A DNA stretch of 64,000 nt from Melieria omissa (taxonomy: Eukaryota > Arthropoda > Insecta > Diptera > Ulidiidae): positions 44,909,264-44,973,263 of the forward strand of contig OZ020269.1 of the NCBI GenBank assembly GCA_963971225.1, read 5' to 3'. A model generated the notes under the pieces. The model worked only from the letters and a program-made list of their open reading frames with translations. It had not been told where the DNA came from and did not search any database. The position numbers and the translations under genes were made by a program. This document shows positions 11,227 through 21,858 of this stretch, in pieces; within the stretch, counting starts at the first letter, position 1, and each line of letters opens with the position of its first letter.

Positions 11227-12648
11227 CCCTTCTGTCAATACGAAGGTACCTGGGTACCTATTGCATTTTTGAAGTAAAAATATCCTACTTTCGGCCAAGG
11301 AACGCTATGCTGGTATTTTTAGTATCTTCCTAAATATCAATTGACTACCTATTAGATAAATTATATAGAAAGAAAACTTTTTCTGTATAACTTTTAGAAC
11401 AAATTTTTGAACACTACCCCTTTGTTCTATACGAAGGTACCCGGGTACCTTCATACAAAATACAGTAAAACAATACAGTTTCAACGTGAAATTACTCGTT
11501 CATATTTAAGTGAACCAAACTTTAAATTTGAAACCAAAGTTGTCTTCAAAGATAAGTTAAATTTAGGACATCCGATCGGAGTCATCGACTTCAGATACGT
11601 GTTGCTCCAAGATGTTTTACCCTTTGAAAGGACAAGTTTACTCTTAAAAACTAAGTAGGCAATTGCCAAAGTATGTAAAACCCAAGTAGGCGAAAAAATA
11701 TTATTAAAAAATATTTCTTCAAAGCTTTAAATCTTACGTCCGCAATGCTGCAACGGATGACCTTTTTACTTTTAAGGCGCTGGCGGTCACAAAAAATCTC
11801 ACTTTGGTTTAAAAAGTAATACTCGACCCCTAAAGTCATTTTTACAGCGACAAAATCGTTGGAGTTGTACCTTCCAAAGGGTAATGAAGCTGGGTGGTTC
11901 TTTCAACTATGCACCACGGCAAAGCACTGCCAGGGGACAACCTGAAACCAAAAATCTTTGGCATTTACAATAGTACAAAGGTCGCTACGAAAAAGTGATA
12001 AGTGCATGCTCAATATTTGCACCTTGGCAGCAAACATAAATTAGATACCACAAACAAAGCCAGATGCTGTGGAGAATATCTTGAGAAGGTGACATGAGGG
12101 GGTATTGGTGGTTCAAACTCCCACATATTTGCTAGCAACAAAAATTATGTGTGACACATTGATTTGAAATGGTATTTTGGTCAAAAGTTGTGTGCAGAAC
12201 GCCTTCTAAAATGAAATCCTGTGTGCGCCCCTGAAGCCGAAAATTCAGAATAGCCAAAAAATTCCCTTGCTATCACAATTTTTACACTAAAAATGGTTTT
12301 GAAGCAGTTTGCGGAGCACAGAAACCCTTATGTTCGTATCTGCAAGTGTCAGCAGGAACAAAACATGACTTCGACCACCGGCCAAAAGCCCATGGAGTCA
12401 TGCTATATCTGTTCCGATTAACGTAAGCAGCAACGTAAAACACGAAAATGCTAAAATTATTGCACTATTAATATGTGTTTAATATTTTTAACTTTAATTA
12501 TCAACAAATAACGCTTTGTTTTATAAGCCAACAACGATTTTTAACATTTTTGCGCTATTATTTTCACTTTTCCCATACAAATTGTATGAAGGTACCCGGG
12601 TACCTTCGTATTGGAGATAGGTGGAAATTTTTCGTATTGACAGAAGGG
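11227..12648 (+). mobile_element. piggyBac-like non-autonomous element, copy 1
   Basis: A 1422-bp element flanked by TTAA at 11223-11226 and 12649-12652, with terminal inverted repeats CCCTTCTGTCAATACGAA. It carries three palindromic boxes: 11245-11258 (GGTACCTGGGTACC, 18 bp from the left end), 11436-11449 (GGTACCCGGGTACC, 191 bp further in) and 12591-12604 (44 bp from the right end). The last two extend to GAAGGTACCCGGGTACCTTC. No transposase frame is present. Copy 2 lies inverted at 49648-51011. TTAA duplication and box positions at about 16 and 44 bp match piggyBac ends as I remember them. Confidence 0.82.
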
Positions 12649-12676
12649 TTAAAAGCTCTCAGTAATATAAAAGTAT

Positions 12677-13099
12677 TGTAACGATAAGACAGTCTGTCGC
12701 TGTGCAAAGCAACCCTGCCGCTTCGCGCCGTGCTATAATTCAATGTGGCAACGACGGCCGCGATAATAACTTTTAGTCCAATCTGGCAACGATGGTTGCA
12801 ATCATCAGGGAAACCTTTAGTCCACTCGGGAATGTGCGAGAACGATCTGCGCGATGGCCGGACGGGTATAAAAGGCAGCCAGGTGCGGCGCAGCGAGTCA
12901 GTCTGGTTTTGACAAGTGAAGTTGCCACACGGAGTAATTAAGCAAATACTTAAGAGTACGAACAGTAAAGTGTAAACTGTGAATAATAAAGTGACTGTTG
13001 GTTTTTAATTGCCTGCGTTCGAATAAACAAAGTTGCTTCATTTTCAAATTGCACAATCCAGTGATACGTAACAACCCACTAGACCTAGTATTCGTAACA
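12677..13099 (+). mobile_element. Solo LTR of a Gypsy-type retrotransposon
   Basis: A 423-bp sequence beginning TGTAACGATAAGACAGTCTG and ending TTCGTAACA, with the 4-bp target duplication GTAT at 12673-12676 and 13100-13103. It contains a TATA motif (GGGTATAAAAGG) and a polyadenylation signal (AATAAAG). The same LTR occurs at 43964-44372. Four-base duplications and TG...CA ends fit Ty3/Gypsy. It probably arose by LTR-LTR recombination of a full element. Confidence 0.88.
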
Positions 13100-13634
13100 G
13101 TATATTTTATGATTCGATAAAAAAAGTTATTTGGGTACCCGGGTACCCATCACACACATATTAAAATCTAATAAAAATGTTTGAGTATGTCTCTAACATG
13201 TCAATATTTATGTTTTCATTGACTCCTTACAAAAAATCATCCCTGTGTCAACAGTGCATTTTACACTAAAAGCATCTCTAAACTCCGATGACTTGATGTT
13301 TCATTTGTAAACAAACAGCGCGGGAAGCAATCAGAGAGAAGTTGAACTTTCGAAAATTTGCATTTTATTAACATACATTCATTCTTTTCAGATAAAAAGT
13401 TTTACTGTGAAAGAAAGTTTTACTGTGCCGTCTGGTGGGTTGACGTCGAAGTTTATATCCGGCGCTAGTGATATGACCACCAAGATTTGGGATGTAGAAT
13501 TCGGAACTGTTTGTGATTGATGTGCGCTGCGCTGACTCCAGTATAGCGGAGCATGATCCCATTCTGCGCATGTTGCAGTCAAAGATCACGTCAATGCTGT
13601 GGGGTCCACTGGATGAGACCATAATAACTGGTGT

Positions 13635-15647
13635 TTTTTTTGTTTTTTTTTTTAATCCGGAAGTTGGAAATCTTCGTTCAAGATACTCTGGAACCCGTAT
13701 TCCAGAGTTATGCCGGATTTCTACCGGCTAAAACCAACTCCCGTAGGCTTCACTCTCCTTGGATTCCCCGCGGTACCGCCGGTGAGGGCATTCCTTCGCG
13801 GGGAGGATTGACCTTGCGTAAGGAACATATGGTTTTGTCTTGTCGCTTATGGTTCTTGTCTCGTTGCTTGTTCATCGCGTCGTAGTCACTGCATTATCGT
13901 TGTCAGTGCCGCATTGCACTTATTCCATGCCTCCTGTGAAGTCAGCATGTGTTCTATTAGCCCACGTGGGTTAATGCGTTCTTCCATTTCTCGCTCCAGG
14001 TGTGACCTTTCGTCCGTAAATCGATTGCATTCCACCAGTATATGTCCTGCGTCTTCAATTCTTCCTTCACAGAAAATGCAGTAGGGGTCGTCCACATGTT
14101 TGTATTTATGGAGATATGACCGGAAGCATCCGTGTCCTGATAAGATTTGCGTCAAGTAATAGTTCGTTGCTCCGTGCGACCTACTTATCCAATTCGTTAT
14201 GTCTGGAATTAGGCTCCAGGTCCATCGTCCTTTCGAGCTAGAGTCCCATCTCGTCTGCCATTCCGTTATAGAGTCTCGTTTTATTTTGTCTGTAGCTTCG
14301 CTGTCTTGTCTGCCCGTCTTCCATATTGTTGTCATCTGTTTAGCTAGTATGTCAATCGGCAGTCTGCTAGCTATCACATTTGCTGCGTCGTTAGATACGG
14401 TGCGGAAAGCGCTGCAGATTCGCAGAGATGCTAGTCTATAGGTGGATACTAGGCCTTTCGCATATGCTTTTACTTCCATGGCTGACACCCATATTGGGGC
14501 CCCATAGGTCATGATTGATGTGCTTACTATGCCTAGTAAGTTTCTGGCCGGCTGTCGGGCTCCACCAATGTTAGGCATTAGTCTGCTCATAGCAGCATTC
14601 ACCTTTCTGGCCTTGTCACTCGCATATGTCAGATGTTGTTTGAAATTTAGTATGTGGTCTGTTAGTATTCCTAAGTATTTTATGTAAGGACTCGACTTTA
14701 TATCGTGGTCACCGACTCTAATCACGACATTTTCAACTATCTTTCGACTGGACAGTAATACCACTTCAGTTTTGTGGTCAGCTAGTTCTAGTCCGGCTGC
14801 CAGTAGCCATGCTTTTACTTCACGTATAGTTGCGTTGCAAGCGTCAGTTACTTCGTCCAGTTTTTTCGCTACCGCAATAATTGCTATATCGTCTGCGTAT
14901 CCAACTATGGATACCCCTTTTGGGCTATTAACATTTAGTATGCCATCGTACATTATGTTCCACAGAGTTGGTCCAAGGACTGATCCATGTGGGACTCCTC
15001 CAGTCACGTTAATTTTTTTTGGGCCTTCGTCCGTGTCGTACCAGAGGACGCGGTCTTTAAAATAGTCCTTGATTATTCTGATCAGGTAGTAAGGTATGTA
15101 CAGTTCAAGTGATTTCAGGATTTTGGTCCAGTTAGCGGAGCTGAAAGCATTCTCCACGTCAAGTGTAACAATTGCGCAGTATTCCTTTGTCCCTCCTAAC
15201 CACCTTTTCCCGGCTAGTGCCTTACGGGCAGTGTTGCACACCATGTCAATTGCATCTATAGTCGATCTTTTTTTCCTGAAACCATACTGAAACCAACTAC
15301 TTACACAGCCCATCGGGTCCTTCTAGATATGGTTCCAGGCGTAAACATATGATTTGTTCCAGAATCTTGCCTGCTGTGTCTAGCATGCACAGTGGTCGAT
15401 ACGATGACGGCTCATCCGGTGGTTTGTCCCCTTTAGGTAGTAGAACCAGTCGTTGCCTCTTCCATCTTTTGGGGAAACTACCGTCTTTCAGGCATTGAGT
15501 ATATAATTGGCTAAACACGCTTGGTTTTCGAGTTATAGCCGCTTTACCGCTATTTGGTATGCCGTCAAGGCCTGGCGATTTGTGGGGTTTAATTTTCCCT
15601 GCAGCTTTGAGCACTTCGTCGATCGATACCGGTGGGAAGTCGTCAAT
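13635..15647 (-). mobile_element. 5'-truncated R1-type LINE in the eIF3i relic
   Basis: The 3' tail appears as poly(T) at 13634-13652. The copy is truncated at about 15647, inside the reverse transcriptase. The heptamer CTGGTGT flanks it (13628-13634 and 15648-15654) as a likely target duplication. It covers the last exon bases and the splice donor of the eIF3i relic. Protein similarity to the LINE at 6.5-11 kb is clear but the two are different families or old copies. Confidence 0.82.
13886..15614 (-). pseudogene. R1-type LINE reverse transcriptase and C-terminus, one frameshift
   Basis: The frame runs from 15614 (KIKPHKSPGLDGIPN, PSSYRPLCMLDTAGK) and shifts near 15300. It then stays open from 15313 to 13886 (475 codons): FQYGFRKKRSTIDAI, motif A TLDVENAFSSANW, GGVPHGSVLGPTLWN, the catalytic GYADDIAII box, and the C-terminal CCHC-like region LSGHGCFRSYLHKYKHVDD / CIFCEGRIEDAGHILVEC. 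The endonuclease and ORF1 are absent through truncation. Apart from the frameshift the domain is well kept, so this insertion is fairly recent. Confidence 0.85.
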
Positions 15648-16020
15648 CTGGTGTGTATAAATTGTTGAATGTAGTGAAAAATATGTACTAAATTTTATTT
15701 TTGTAGCTTATACTAATGGACACATTTCTAACTGGGACATACGCAAGGGCAGCAGAGAGCTCAATTCGCTAAACGACCACACAGCCACAGGACGGCACCA
15801 TGTTTGTCACGGCCTCAAAAGACACTTTGGCAAAGTTTTTCGATTCTGAGTCTCTTCCATCTGACTTACGAGGAGGAATTTGCACGTTTGAAGGGCTATT
15901 TCGGACCGATCAATAGGTGGGCCTTCCATCTGGACGGCAAGAGTTAAGCTTCGGGCGGTGAGGAGGGTTTTGTGCGTGTGCAGACTTTCGGCTTTCGATT
16001 TCGAAAATATCTTTGAGTAA

Positions 16021-16959
16021 ACGCGTCGAGCGGTGTTTAATTTATAGAGTTGTGTTTAGTATTAGCACTTGAGAGGAATCTGCAGGTCCCCATATCCAAC
16101 AAACTTTTGTATTTATCTGAGAGCGTGTAAAGAGTAACGAAAAATATAAAACAAACCTGGTGATATTTGCAAGTAAGATCAATAACAAAATATATGCCAA
16201 GACCAGAAGAAATGGACAAAGGCACTTTTATTCATAACGCCGTTTGACAGTAGTACGGAGCCGTGGACGAACGGTTGGTCTGGTCTGGTCGGTCTGGTTG
16301 TCATAAAGTAGTTAAAAGGGATGTTGCAACAATACGTACCGTCTTTTGTTATGAAATTCAACGCGTAGTTGTACGTGAGTCAGCTATCGAGAAATTTTAG
16401 AATTGCTGACAAAAAACTTCTGTATAGAAAGTTAAAGCGCTCGAGGGTTATTTGTTGTTTTTTTTTTGCTACGTGTGCCATAGAGAATTTCAATCTCCTT
16501 ACACGAATAAATGTACAGAACAGTCAATTGTAATGGAATTAACATATGCAAAAATTAAGCGCTCAATTCTCCCACAAGCACTTTGTATTCGGTCGCCAAC
16601 TCCTCGATTTCATCAGTTCGCATGCCAGCCAACTCCTGTCTAGCTTAGAAGAAGGAGCGTTTCTTTTTCTGCAGCAACACGGGTTGACCCTGCATGGCTG
16701 CCAATTGTACAGCATTGAGTGCACATAATAACTTAACAAATAACATAAAAACATAACAAAGTTTAGTTTTTATTGAAATAATTGACAACTATGAAAATAA
16801 TAACATGCATCGAGAAAATGTATACATTTTTTATTGAAATGATTGACAATTATGATAATAATAACATGTATTGGATTCATACGCCTTTTTCTAAAGTAAT
16901 ACGAAAGACACGCTACCTCTAAATTGCAACTTTGCGCTATGTTCTAAGTTCCTAAGACC
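16021..16959. other. No gene recognised
   Basis: Short tandem GGTCT repeats occur at 16274-16300. A roughly 60-bp near-duplicate (TTTTTATTGAAATAATTGAC type) lies at 16766-16870. On the minus strand around 16700-16570 short uninterrupted stretches (LNAVQLAAMQGQPVLLQKKK, then a stop, then DEIEELATEYKVLVGELSA) look like old protein-coding debris I cannot name. Confidence 0.4.
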
Positions 16960-16963
16960 TTAA

Positions 16964-17513
16964 CCCTCATCCGACGTTCAAAAAAACTCACACATAAGAT
17001 GTTCCGGTGAAATTTCACCCGTATAGTACTTTGTATGTTTTAATTAATTTTTTGACCAATTATAATAAAAAAACCATTTGTTTTCTTTAATCTTTATTAA
17101 CTTTGTTATCTTACGGATAAATAAGTTAAACAATTTGTCTATATTTATTTGCAATTAGGGCAACTAGCTTAGGTTAGGTTATTGTGGCTGCATCTGTAAG
17201 AGACACAGTCAGAGACGTATTATGAAACCCGTTGTACCACATATTTCACCCGTTTTTGAAATGTGTATGTAACACTGCTACATATGCTAAAACACACATT
17301 TCAAGCGGATGGGGAAAGGGGGGAAAGAAGGGCAGTAGTTAACTTCAACTTTGTGTTCACCTCATGTACACTTTTTGCAAGAATTGCCACCAGAATATGC
17401 CTTTCGATCGTTTTTGATACCAAATTGGCACCGTGTTCCAATAGTTCTTTTACTCTTTTACGCTCTGATTTTCTGACAAGGTTTGGAAAATTAGCTGTAT
17501 TTAGATAAGAAGT
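16964..17513. mobile_element. Candidate one-ended TTAA (piggyBac-like) element
   Basis: TTAA (16960-16963) is followed by CCCTCATCCGACGTTC, and 42 bp in by a perfect palindrome GGTGAAATTTCACC (17006-17019). That is the distance seen at one end of the other TTAA elements here. No matching right end is found before the LINE that starts near 17514, so the element is truncated or too decayed. The rest of the interval has no recognised gene. A short TTAGGTTAGGTT motif at 17169 resembles a LINE tail. Confidence 0.35.
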
Positions 17514-18041
17514 CAGCCGGGCGGTCTGCTGCCTACTCTTCTGCTGCTACCAGCTTGGTAAACCAGCTGGCGGTGGCGGAAGAACTGGCGGAATGTGACT
17601 AGACCTCCTCGTGGAGGCCGCTGGAAACAGCCACCGGGGTACGGTCTGGTCTATACCCGTGGTAGCTGGCTAACTAGTCACTTCCCAGTCTCCTATACAT
17701 TCCTATGCTCAAGTTCCGTCCTACCCCTGCCTCCTTTCCTCCCCCTAATCCGGGGTGTTATGCGACCCGTGCCCATTGGATGGTTTGCAGCCAGGGGGTA
17801 TACTGGCTGTAGTAGTACGGAACCTACCCGATACCTGTCCACCTCGGGTAGTCGTTTGGACTTCCCATGGCATGGGGCTCTGTCATGGGCGACCTTCCCG
17901 ATCCAACAATTTGCATTGGCCACCGAAAAGCCACGTCGGAGTAGGTGGCCGCACGAACCAGATGATGAGCTCTTCTACACTAGCCTCGGATGGTATGGAC
18001 GTCGGAAAGACTGACGCCATTGATCAGCAATCTGCTGAAAT

Positions 18042-19219
18042 TTGCCTAGCGGTTGGAGAGACCGACCGACTAGGAGCAGGGTGAACAGTGAGTGTTCACA
18101 AGGTAGTTCGAACACCACGTCTACTTTGGCAGTTGAGGGGGCACATTCGCAGGGCCTACCTGCGCTCGTAGAAGCTACCGAGGCCATCTCTCTGAAGAGA
18201 AAGCGGTTAACGACTTCTCAGAAAAAGGGGCTGATGGTAGCCGGTACGCCTTACGAGGAGGCTCTCAAAGCTGTCTTGGTTGAGACAGCAAAGGTGGTCG
18301 AAGCTGATGGCTGCAGCAGAATCGAAGCGGAACAACCCGCACCGAAGAGGACGAAGTACAGTCCGTCCTTTGCTGAAGCTGCTGCAGCGATCAGGGTAGG
18401 GATTCTGCCGGACGAATTCCCGGCTGTCCACCTAAATTTGGAGGAGCAGAGGGCGATAGAGGGGGCTATCAAAGAGGAGCTGCGTAAGCTGCCCGTTGAT
18501 GGCCCTCAAATTCGGTTCCAAGGATGCTCTTTCAAACCAGGGTGGATAATTGTGAACTGCGCCGACGAAGCATCGAGGAATTGGCTGAAGGGGATCATGC
18601 CAAAACCCCAGCTGGCGGAGAAGACGGTGAAACTTGTGGAGGGTAATGAAATTCATGCTCACTACCAACAGGTAACTGGAAGGTACTGAACAGATCTGTC
18701 GCGGCGCAGGGAACAACGCTGACAGTGGCCATCGATGATCCCTCAGTTGCGCAACTCTTTGCACTGAAGGACCTTCCCTTCTTTGAGTTGGGAAGGGTTC
18801 AGTTCAGGGTGAAACGTGATCAGGGGACCAAGTCATCGGTGATCAAGAGTGGCGGCACGGACAAGAAGACGTCAAACGTGAGGGTGGATGAGGAAAGACA
18901 ATCCACCAGCGCACAAGCACTGGCGAGGGTAAGCGGGGACCGACCGCCGTCTGGCGGACGGACGCAAACCGTCACTCGGACCGACAAAACAGCCGAACGG
19001 ACCAGTGACAGGACGCCAGGACAGGCATTGCTGGGGCCCGCAAAGCCTACCTCAGCTAAGCCCGTCCGACAGACAAGGTTGACTGGATTGGCAAATCCGT
19101 CCAGACGACTGAGCCTGTTGGATAAGTCTGCAAATACTCCGGGCAGTATTGAACGGGTGCAGACGAGGGGTAGAAAAGGTAAGCGTGCGGGATCTCACAC
19201 GAAGGGACCGCAAGCCTAG
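18042..19219 (+). pseudogene. LOA-type LINE ORF1, internally deleted
   Basis: RNA-binding ORF1 protein. The first block, 18042-18689, contains the conserved IRFQGCSFKPGWIIVNCADE and NWLKGIMPKPQ segment found in the DUF4780-type domain of such ORF1s. Compared with copy 2, the segment carrying AFFPGCSLPADEILRML is deleted, causing a frame break near 18665. The second block (18725-19219) has FFELGRVQFRVKRDQG and a basic, Ser/Thr-rich tail. Its TAG is immediately followed by the ORF2 ATG. Confidence 0.7.
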
Positions 19220-20325
19220 ATGGAGATTGTTCAAATCAATCTCCATAGGGCGGTGGCAGCTTCGGCTGTCTTAACTAGGACCCTGAACACCTTGGGTATA
19301 GCCCTGGTGCAGGAACCATGGACCAGCACCAATGGACAGATTCGAGGGCTATCCCAGGCAGGTAAGGTACAATATTGCCAATCGAACACGAGAGCCAGAG
19401 CCTGCATCATATTCAATAATATTTCCTTTTTCCCGTTAACAGATTATGTTACCCCGGATCTCTGCGCGGGAAAAATTATCGTGAATTCCAGGGAGGTCAT
19501 CATAGCGTGCGCGTACTTCCCTGGGGATGACGAACACTGCCCTCCTAGACTAGCAGAACAGTTAGTTGCCTATGCTAGGGGCAACAATATGGAGCTGGTA
19601 CTTAGCTGTGATGTGAATGCCCATCACACCATGTGGGGCAGCTCCGACGTCAACGCTAGAGGTGAGTCACTTTTCAGCTTTATACTCGCTTTAGACTTAA
19701 ATTTATGTAACGTTGGTGACAGTCCTATGTTTGTAACTAGGGTCAGAGAGGAAGTCTTGGATATGACCTTGACAACCTCACTGACTATGGACCTTGTCAG
19801 TAATTGGCGGGTATCCGATGAGCCGTCGTGCTCAGATCACAGGCAGATCAGGTTCACTTTAGGGAATCGGGAGCTTGATAAAGTGTCATTTAGACCAAAA
19901 AGACAGACCGACTGGGGCAGTTACTGCAGCCAGTTGGAAAAGCTTATTCCGTCTCGAATAGAGAATAGGATAGACACCATAGACAGATTGGAAAGGGCCT
20001 CGACAACGCTCAAGGGATCGATCCTCAATGTCTATGAAGAAAACTGTCCCCTAATGACCAAGACCTTTAAGAGGCCAACTCCATGGTGGAACGGTCACCT
20101 TAGCAAGCTAAGGAAGGAAGTAAGGAAACTGTTCAATAGGGCTAAGCGCAATAACGACTGGCAGACCTACTCCCAGACCCTCACTAACTACAATCAGGAG
20201 ATCAGGAAGGCCAAGAGAGAATCTTTTAGACGGCTCTGTGAGGACGCATCGGATATGTTCTCCAGCTGCAGGCTACAAAAGATCCTCTCGATGGAAAAAT
20301 CCTGTCAAATCGGAACTCTAGTGGA
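19220..20325 (+). pseudogene. LOA-type LINE ORF2, endonuclease only
   Basis: Starts MEIVQINLHRAVAASAVL right after the ORF1 stop. The apurinic-type endonuclease shows ALVQEPWTS, CDVNAHHTMWGS, and EEPSCSDHRHIRF-like DEPSCSDHRQIRF with the catalytic Ser-Asp-His. The linker to the reverse transcriptase follows (KRNNDWQTYSQTLTNYNQEI), then similarity stops after QIGTLV near 20320. The frame stays open past the junction into foreign sequence to 20650, so the annotated protein end would be chimeric and meaningless. Confidence 0.8.
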
Positions 20326-20530
20326 TGTAGACGGGTCCTCCACAAGAAGTTTTACGATTACCCGAGTACCATTCACTAACCCCTCTAATGTGTTGAGGTT
20401 TCGGATTAGCATCACCACTGTTCCTATTTTCAATTTTAATTCATGTGGTGCAATCTCACTAAAGTTAAGTGAATTCAAAGATTCCATGGGATACTTTACT
20501 GCATCTGCGGATGAGATACTATCGGCGTTG
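20326..20530 (-). pseudogene. Helitron helicase C-terminal fragment
   Basis: On the minus strand the region encodes NADSISSADAVKYPMESLNS, then LNFSEIAPHELKLKIGTVVM and LIRNLNTLEGLVNGTRVIVK. This is the end of the Pif1-like helicase of Helitron RepHel proteins. Both sides are truncated and no Helitron terminus is visible. It may derive from an autonomous partner of the non-autonomous Helitrons at 28.1 and 43.2 kb, but nothing links them directly. Bases 20531-20671 have no recognised content. Confidence 0.75.
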
Positions 20531-20684
20531 AGATTTTTAATTATAGCTACAAACCTCCTCCCTTCGTCTAGTCAAAGTAATTTTTCTTTTTTTGCAGTTG
20601 ATCTTGCCTTTTTTCAAGAAGAATTCAAATTGCTTTTTTGTAAAATTTGAATTGTACTCTTAAGAATAATGTAAGAATAATAAT

Positions 20685-21027
20685 AATAATTTTTTCATTT
20701 TAATAATTGACTGGGACGACAGCCTGCTTACGCGAGACTAAGGCCTAGTTTCCCGCAGCCACGCGTGTTGTGCGTGTGAATTTGTACGCGGATGGAAGGG
20801 ACCTACAGTTTTATGCCGGTTCCGAACGCCAGGTTGGGAGCTATTTCATAAGCAATTTTTACTCTCAGAGGTTTGTCATTTCCAGCTGAGAGGACAGCCA
20901 CCGAAAGAGAAAACGAGCTTTCCCGTTATTTTTTTTTTTAGGTGTTATTACAGGAAGTATTTAAACCTGGGTCGCTGCCTTCGACTCGTGCTCCAACGCA
21001 CTAACCAACTGAGCCACGGTGGCTGAC
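20685..21027 (-). mobile_element. tRNA-derived SINE, copy 1
   Basis: The tRNA-like head is at the right (complement of TGGCTCAGTTGG at about 21000-21022) and the conserved body occupies 20705-20930. Flanking repeats TAAGAATAATAAT lie at 20672-20684 and 21028-21040. The body carries the same core as copies at 27.7, 48.4 and 56.8 kb (AACCTGCCGTTCGGAACCGG region). It is transcribed by RNA polymerase III in principle and mobilised by a LINE in trans. Confidence 0.85.
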
Positions 21028-21364
21028 TAAGAATAATAATGATCAATACAAAACACAAAAATGCAAAATTTGGTACATAGCAGAACTGGCTAGCACTAGC
21101 TAGAAGAACAAAAGCTTGCCCGAAAATATAAATTGTTTTAAACTTTTAGCCTTTCGCCAGCGCAACAACAGCATATCGGTTTTACCTCATATCGGACACA
21201 AAATGCTTGGATTTACAATGTGAACAAAAAAATTAAACCAGTATCTAATTATTTTTGATTTAAAGTGTTTCACGAATTTTGAATTTTGTCAATATGCCTG
21301 TCAGTTCATTTTTTTTCGTAGTTTTCCCATATTCTCAAAATTGTAATCAACCATGTGAAAATAT

Positions 21365-21796
21365 TGATACGATGAGAGATTTTGTGCCGCACTGTACAGG
21401 AATGCCTTTCTCCGCACGAATGTTTTCCAAGCATACTTTTAGGCATGCACTGTGAAGTACAGCAAAACTGTTATAAATTCGCTTGGTATAGTCCGATATG
21501 GCAAGGATGGTTCTCGAAATGGGCTGTGCGAGAATAGTCGAGCGTTTTCCAATTAGAAGTGCAAGAAACTTCGGCGCGATAAGAAAATTGGTATAAAAGC
21601 AGCAGTGGCAGCGCAAGGAGTCGAGTCGGTGTTGAGCAAGCAATGGGGAAACATGCAATAGTAGTAGTGTAAAGTAGAACAAGTGCAAATTTGTAAATAA
21701 AGCGATTGTTAGTTTTGACTACGTTGCGCTGGATAACTGAAGTTGTTTTATTTTCAAAACCAATCCAAGCGAACCTGTGAAGTAATTTTCGTAACA
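21365..21796 (+). promoter_or_regulatory. 5' LTR of the Gypsy derivative
   Basis: Contains a TATA-like GGTATAAAAGCAG at about 21591 and a polyadenylation signal AATAAAG at about 21697, the expected order for U3-R-U5. TG/CA ends are intact. Confidence 0.85.
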
Positions 21797-21858
21797 TTTG
21801 GTGTCAGAAATTGGGGATTGTATTACTGAAAGTAAAATAAAATTATAAAAACGGAAAC

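Larger units (their letters stand above)
11100..13160. mobile_element. Outer TTAA-flanked piggyBac-like element, host of two insertions
   Basis: TTAA at 11096-11099 and 13161-13164 bracket ends CCCTAGTGTGTGTGCTG and, complemented, TATGTGTGTGATGGG, which are weakly inverted. A palindromic box GGGTACCCGGGTACCC lies 12 bp from the right end (13133-13148). A half box (GGTACCCG) lies 43 bp from the left end (11143). Removing the inner element (11227-12648) and the solo LTR leaves about 200 bp, a non-autonomous element. The box spacing fits the asymmetric ends of piggyBac. The terminal-repeat match is weak, so this is a candidate. Confidence 0.5.
13392..16020 (+). pseudogene. eIF3i: eIF3i (TRIP-1) relic, split by a LINE
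   Basis: eIF3i is a seven-bladed WD40 subunit of the cytoplasmic translation initiation factor 3. Here 13392-13630 encodes recognisable but damaged pieces ([55 protein letters not shown]). Bases 15707-16020 encode [42 protein letters not shown] and a normal C-terminus ENIFE-stop. Blades are missing between these pieces and there are frameshifts and stops, so it is not functional. A splice acceptor precedes each block (TTCTTTTCAG at 13391, TTTTTGTAG at 15706). An intact 56-nt intron with branch-like TACTAAAT remains, which argues for a DNA-level duplicate and not a processed pseudogene. A LINE sits at the splice donor. Confidence 0.8.
17514..20325 (+). mobile_element. LOA/I-group LINE, copy 1, 3' truncated
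   Basis: Non-LTR element with a 5' UTR of about 530 bp whose start (CGGTCTTCTGCCTAC type) matches the second copy at 52.41 kb. ORF1 and the endonuclease part of ORF2 follow. It ends abruptly at about 20325, where a Helitron helicase fragment begins in the opposite orientation, so reverse transcriptase and RNase H are missing. Assignment to the LOA/I group rests on ORF1 type and on the RNase H seen in copy 2. Confidence 0.75.

Noticed and set aside
19220..20650. A 476-codon open frame as a single protein
   Set aside because: Only the first about 370 codons are LINE ORF2; the rest is the reverse strand of a Helitron helicase fragment.
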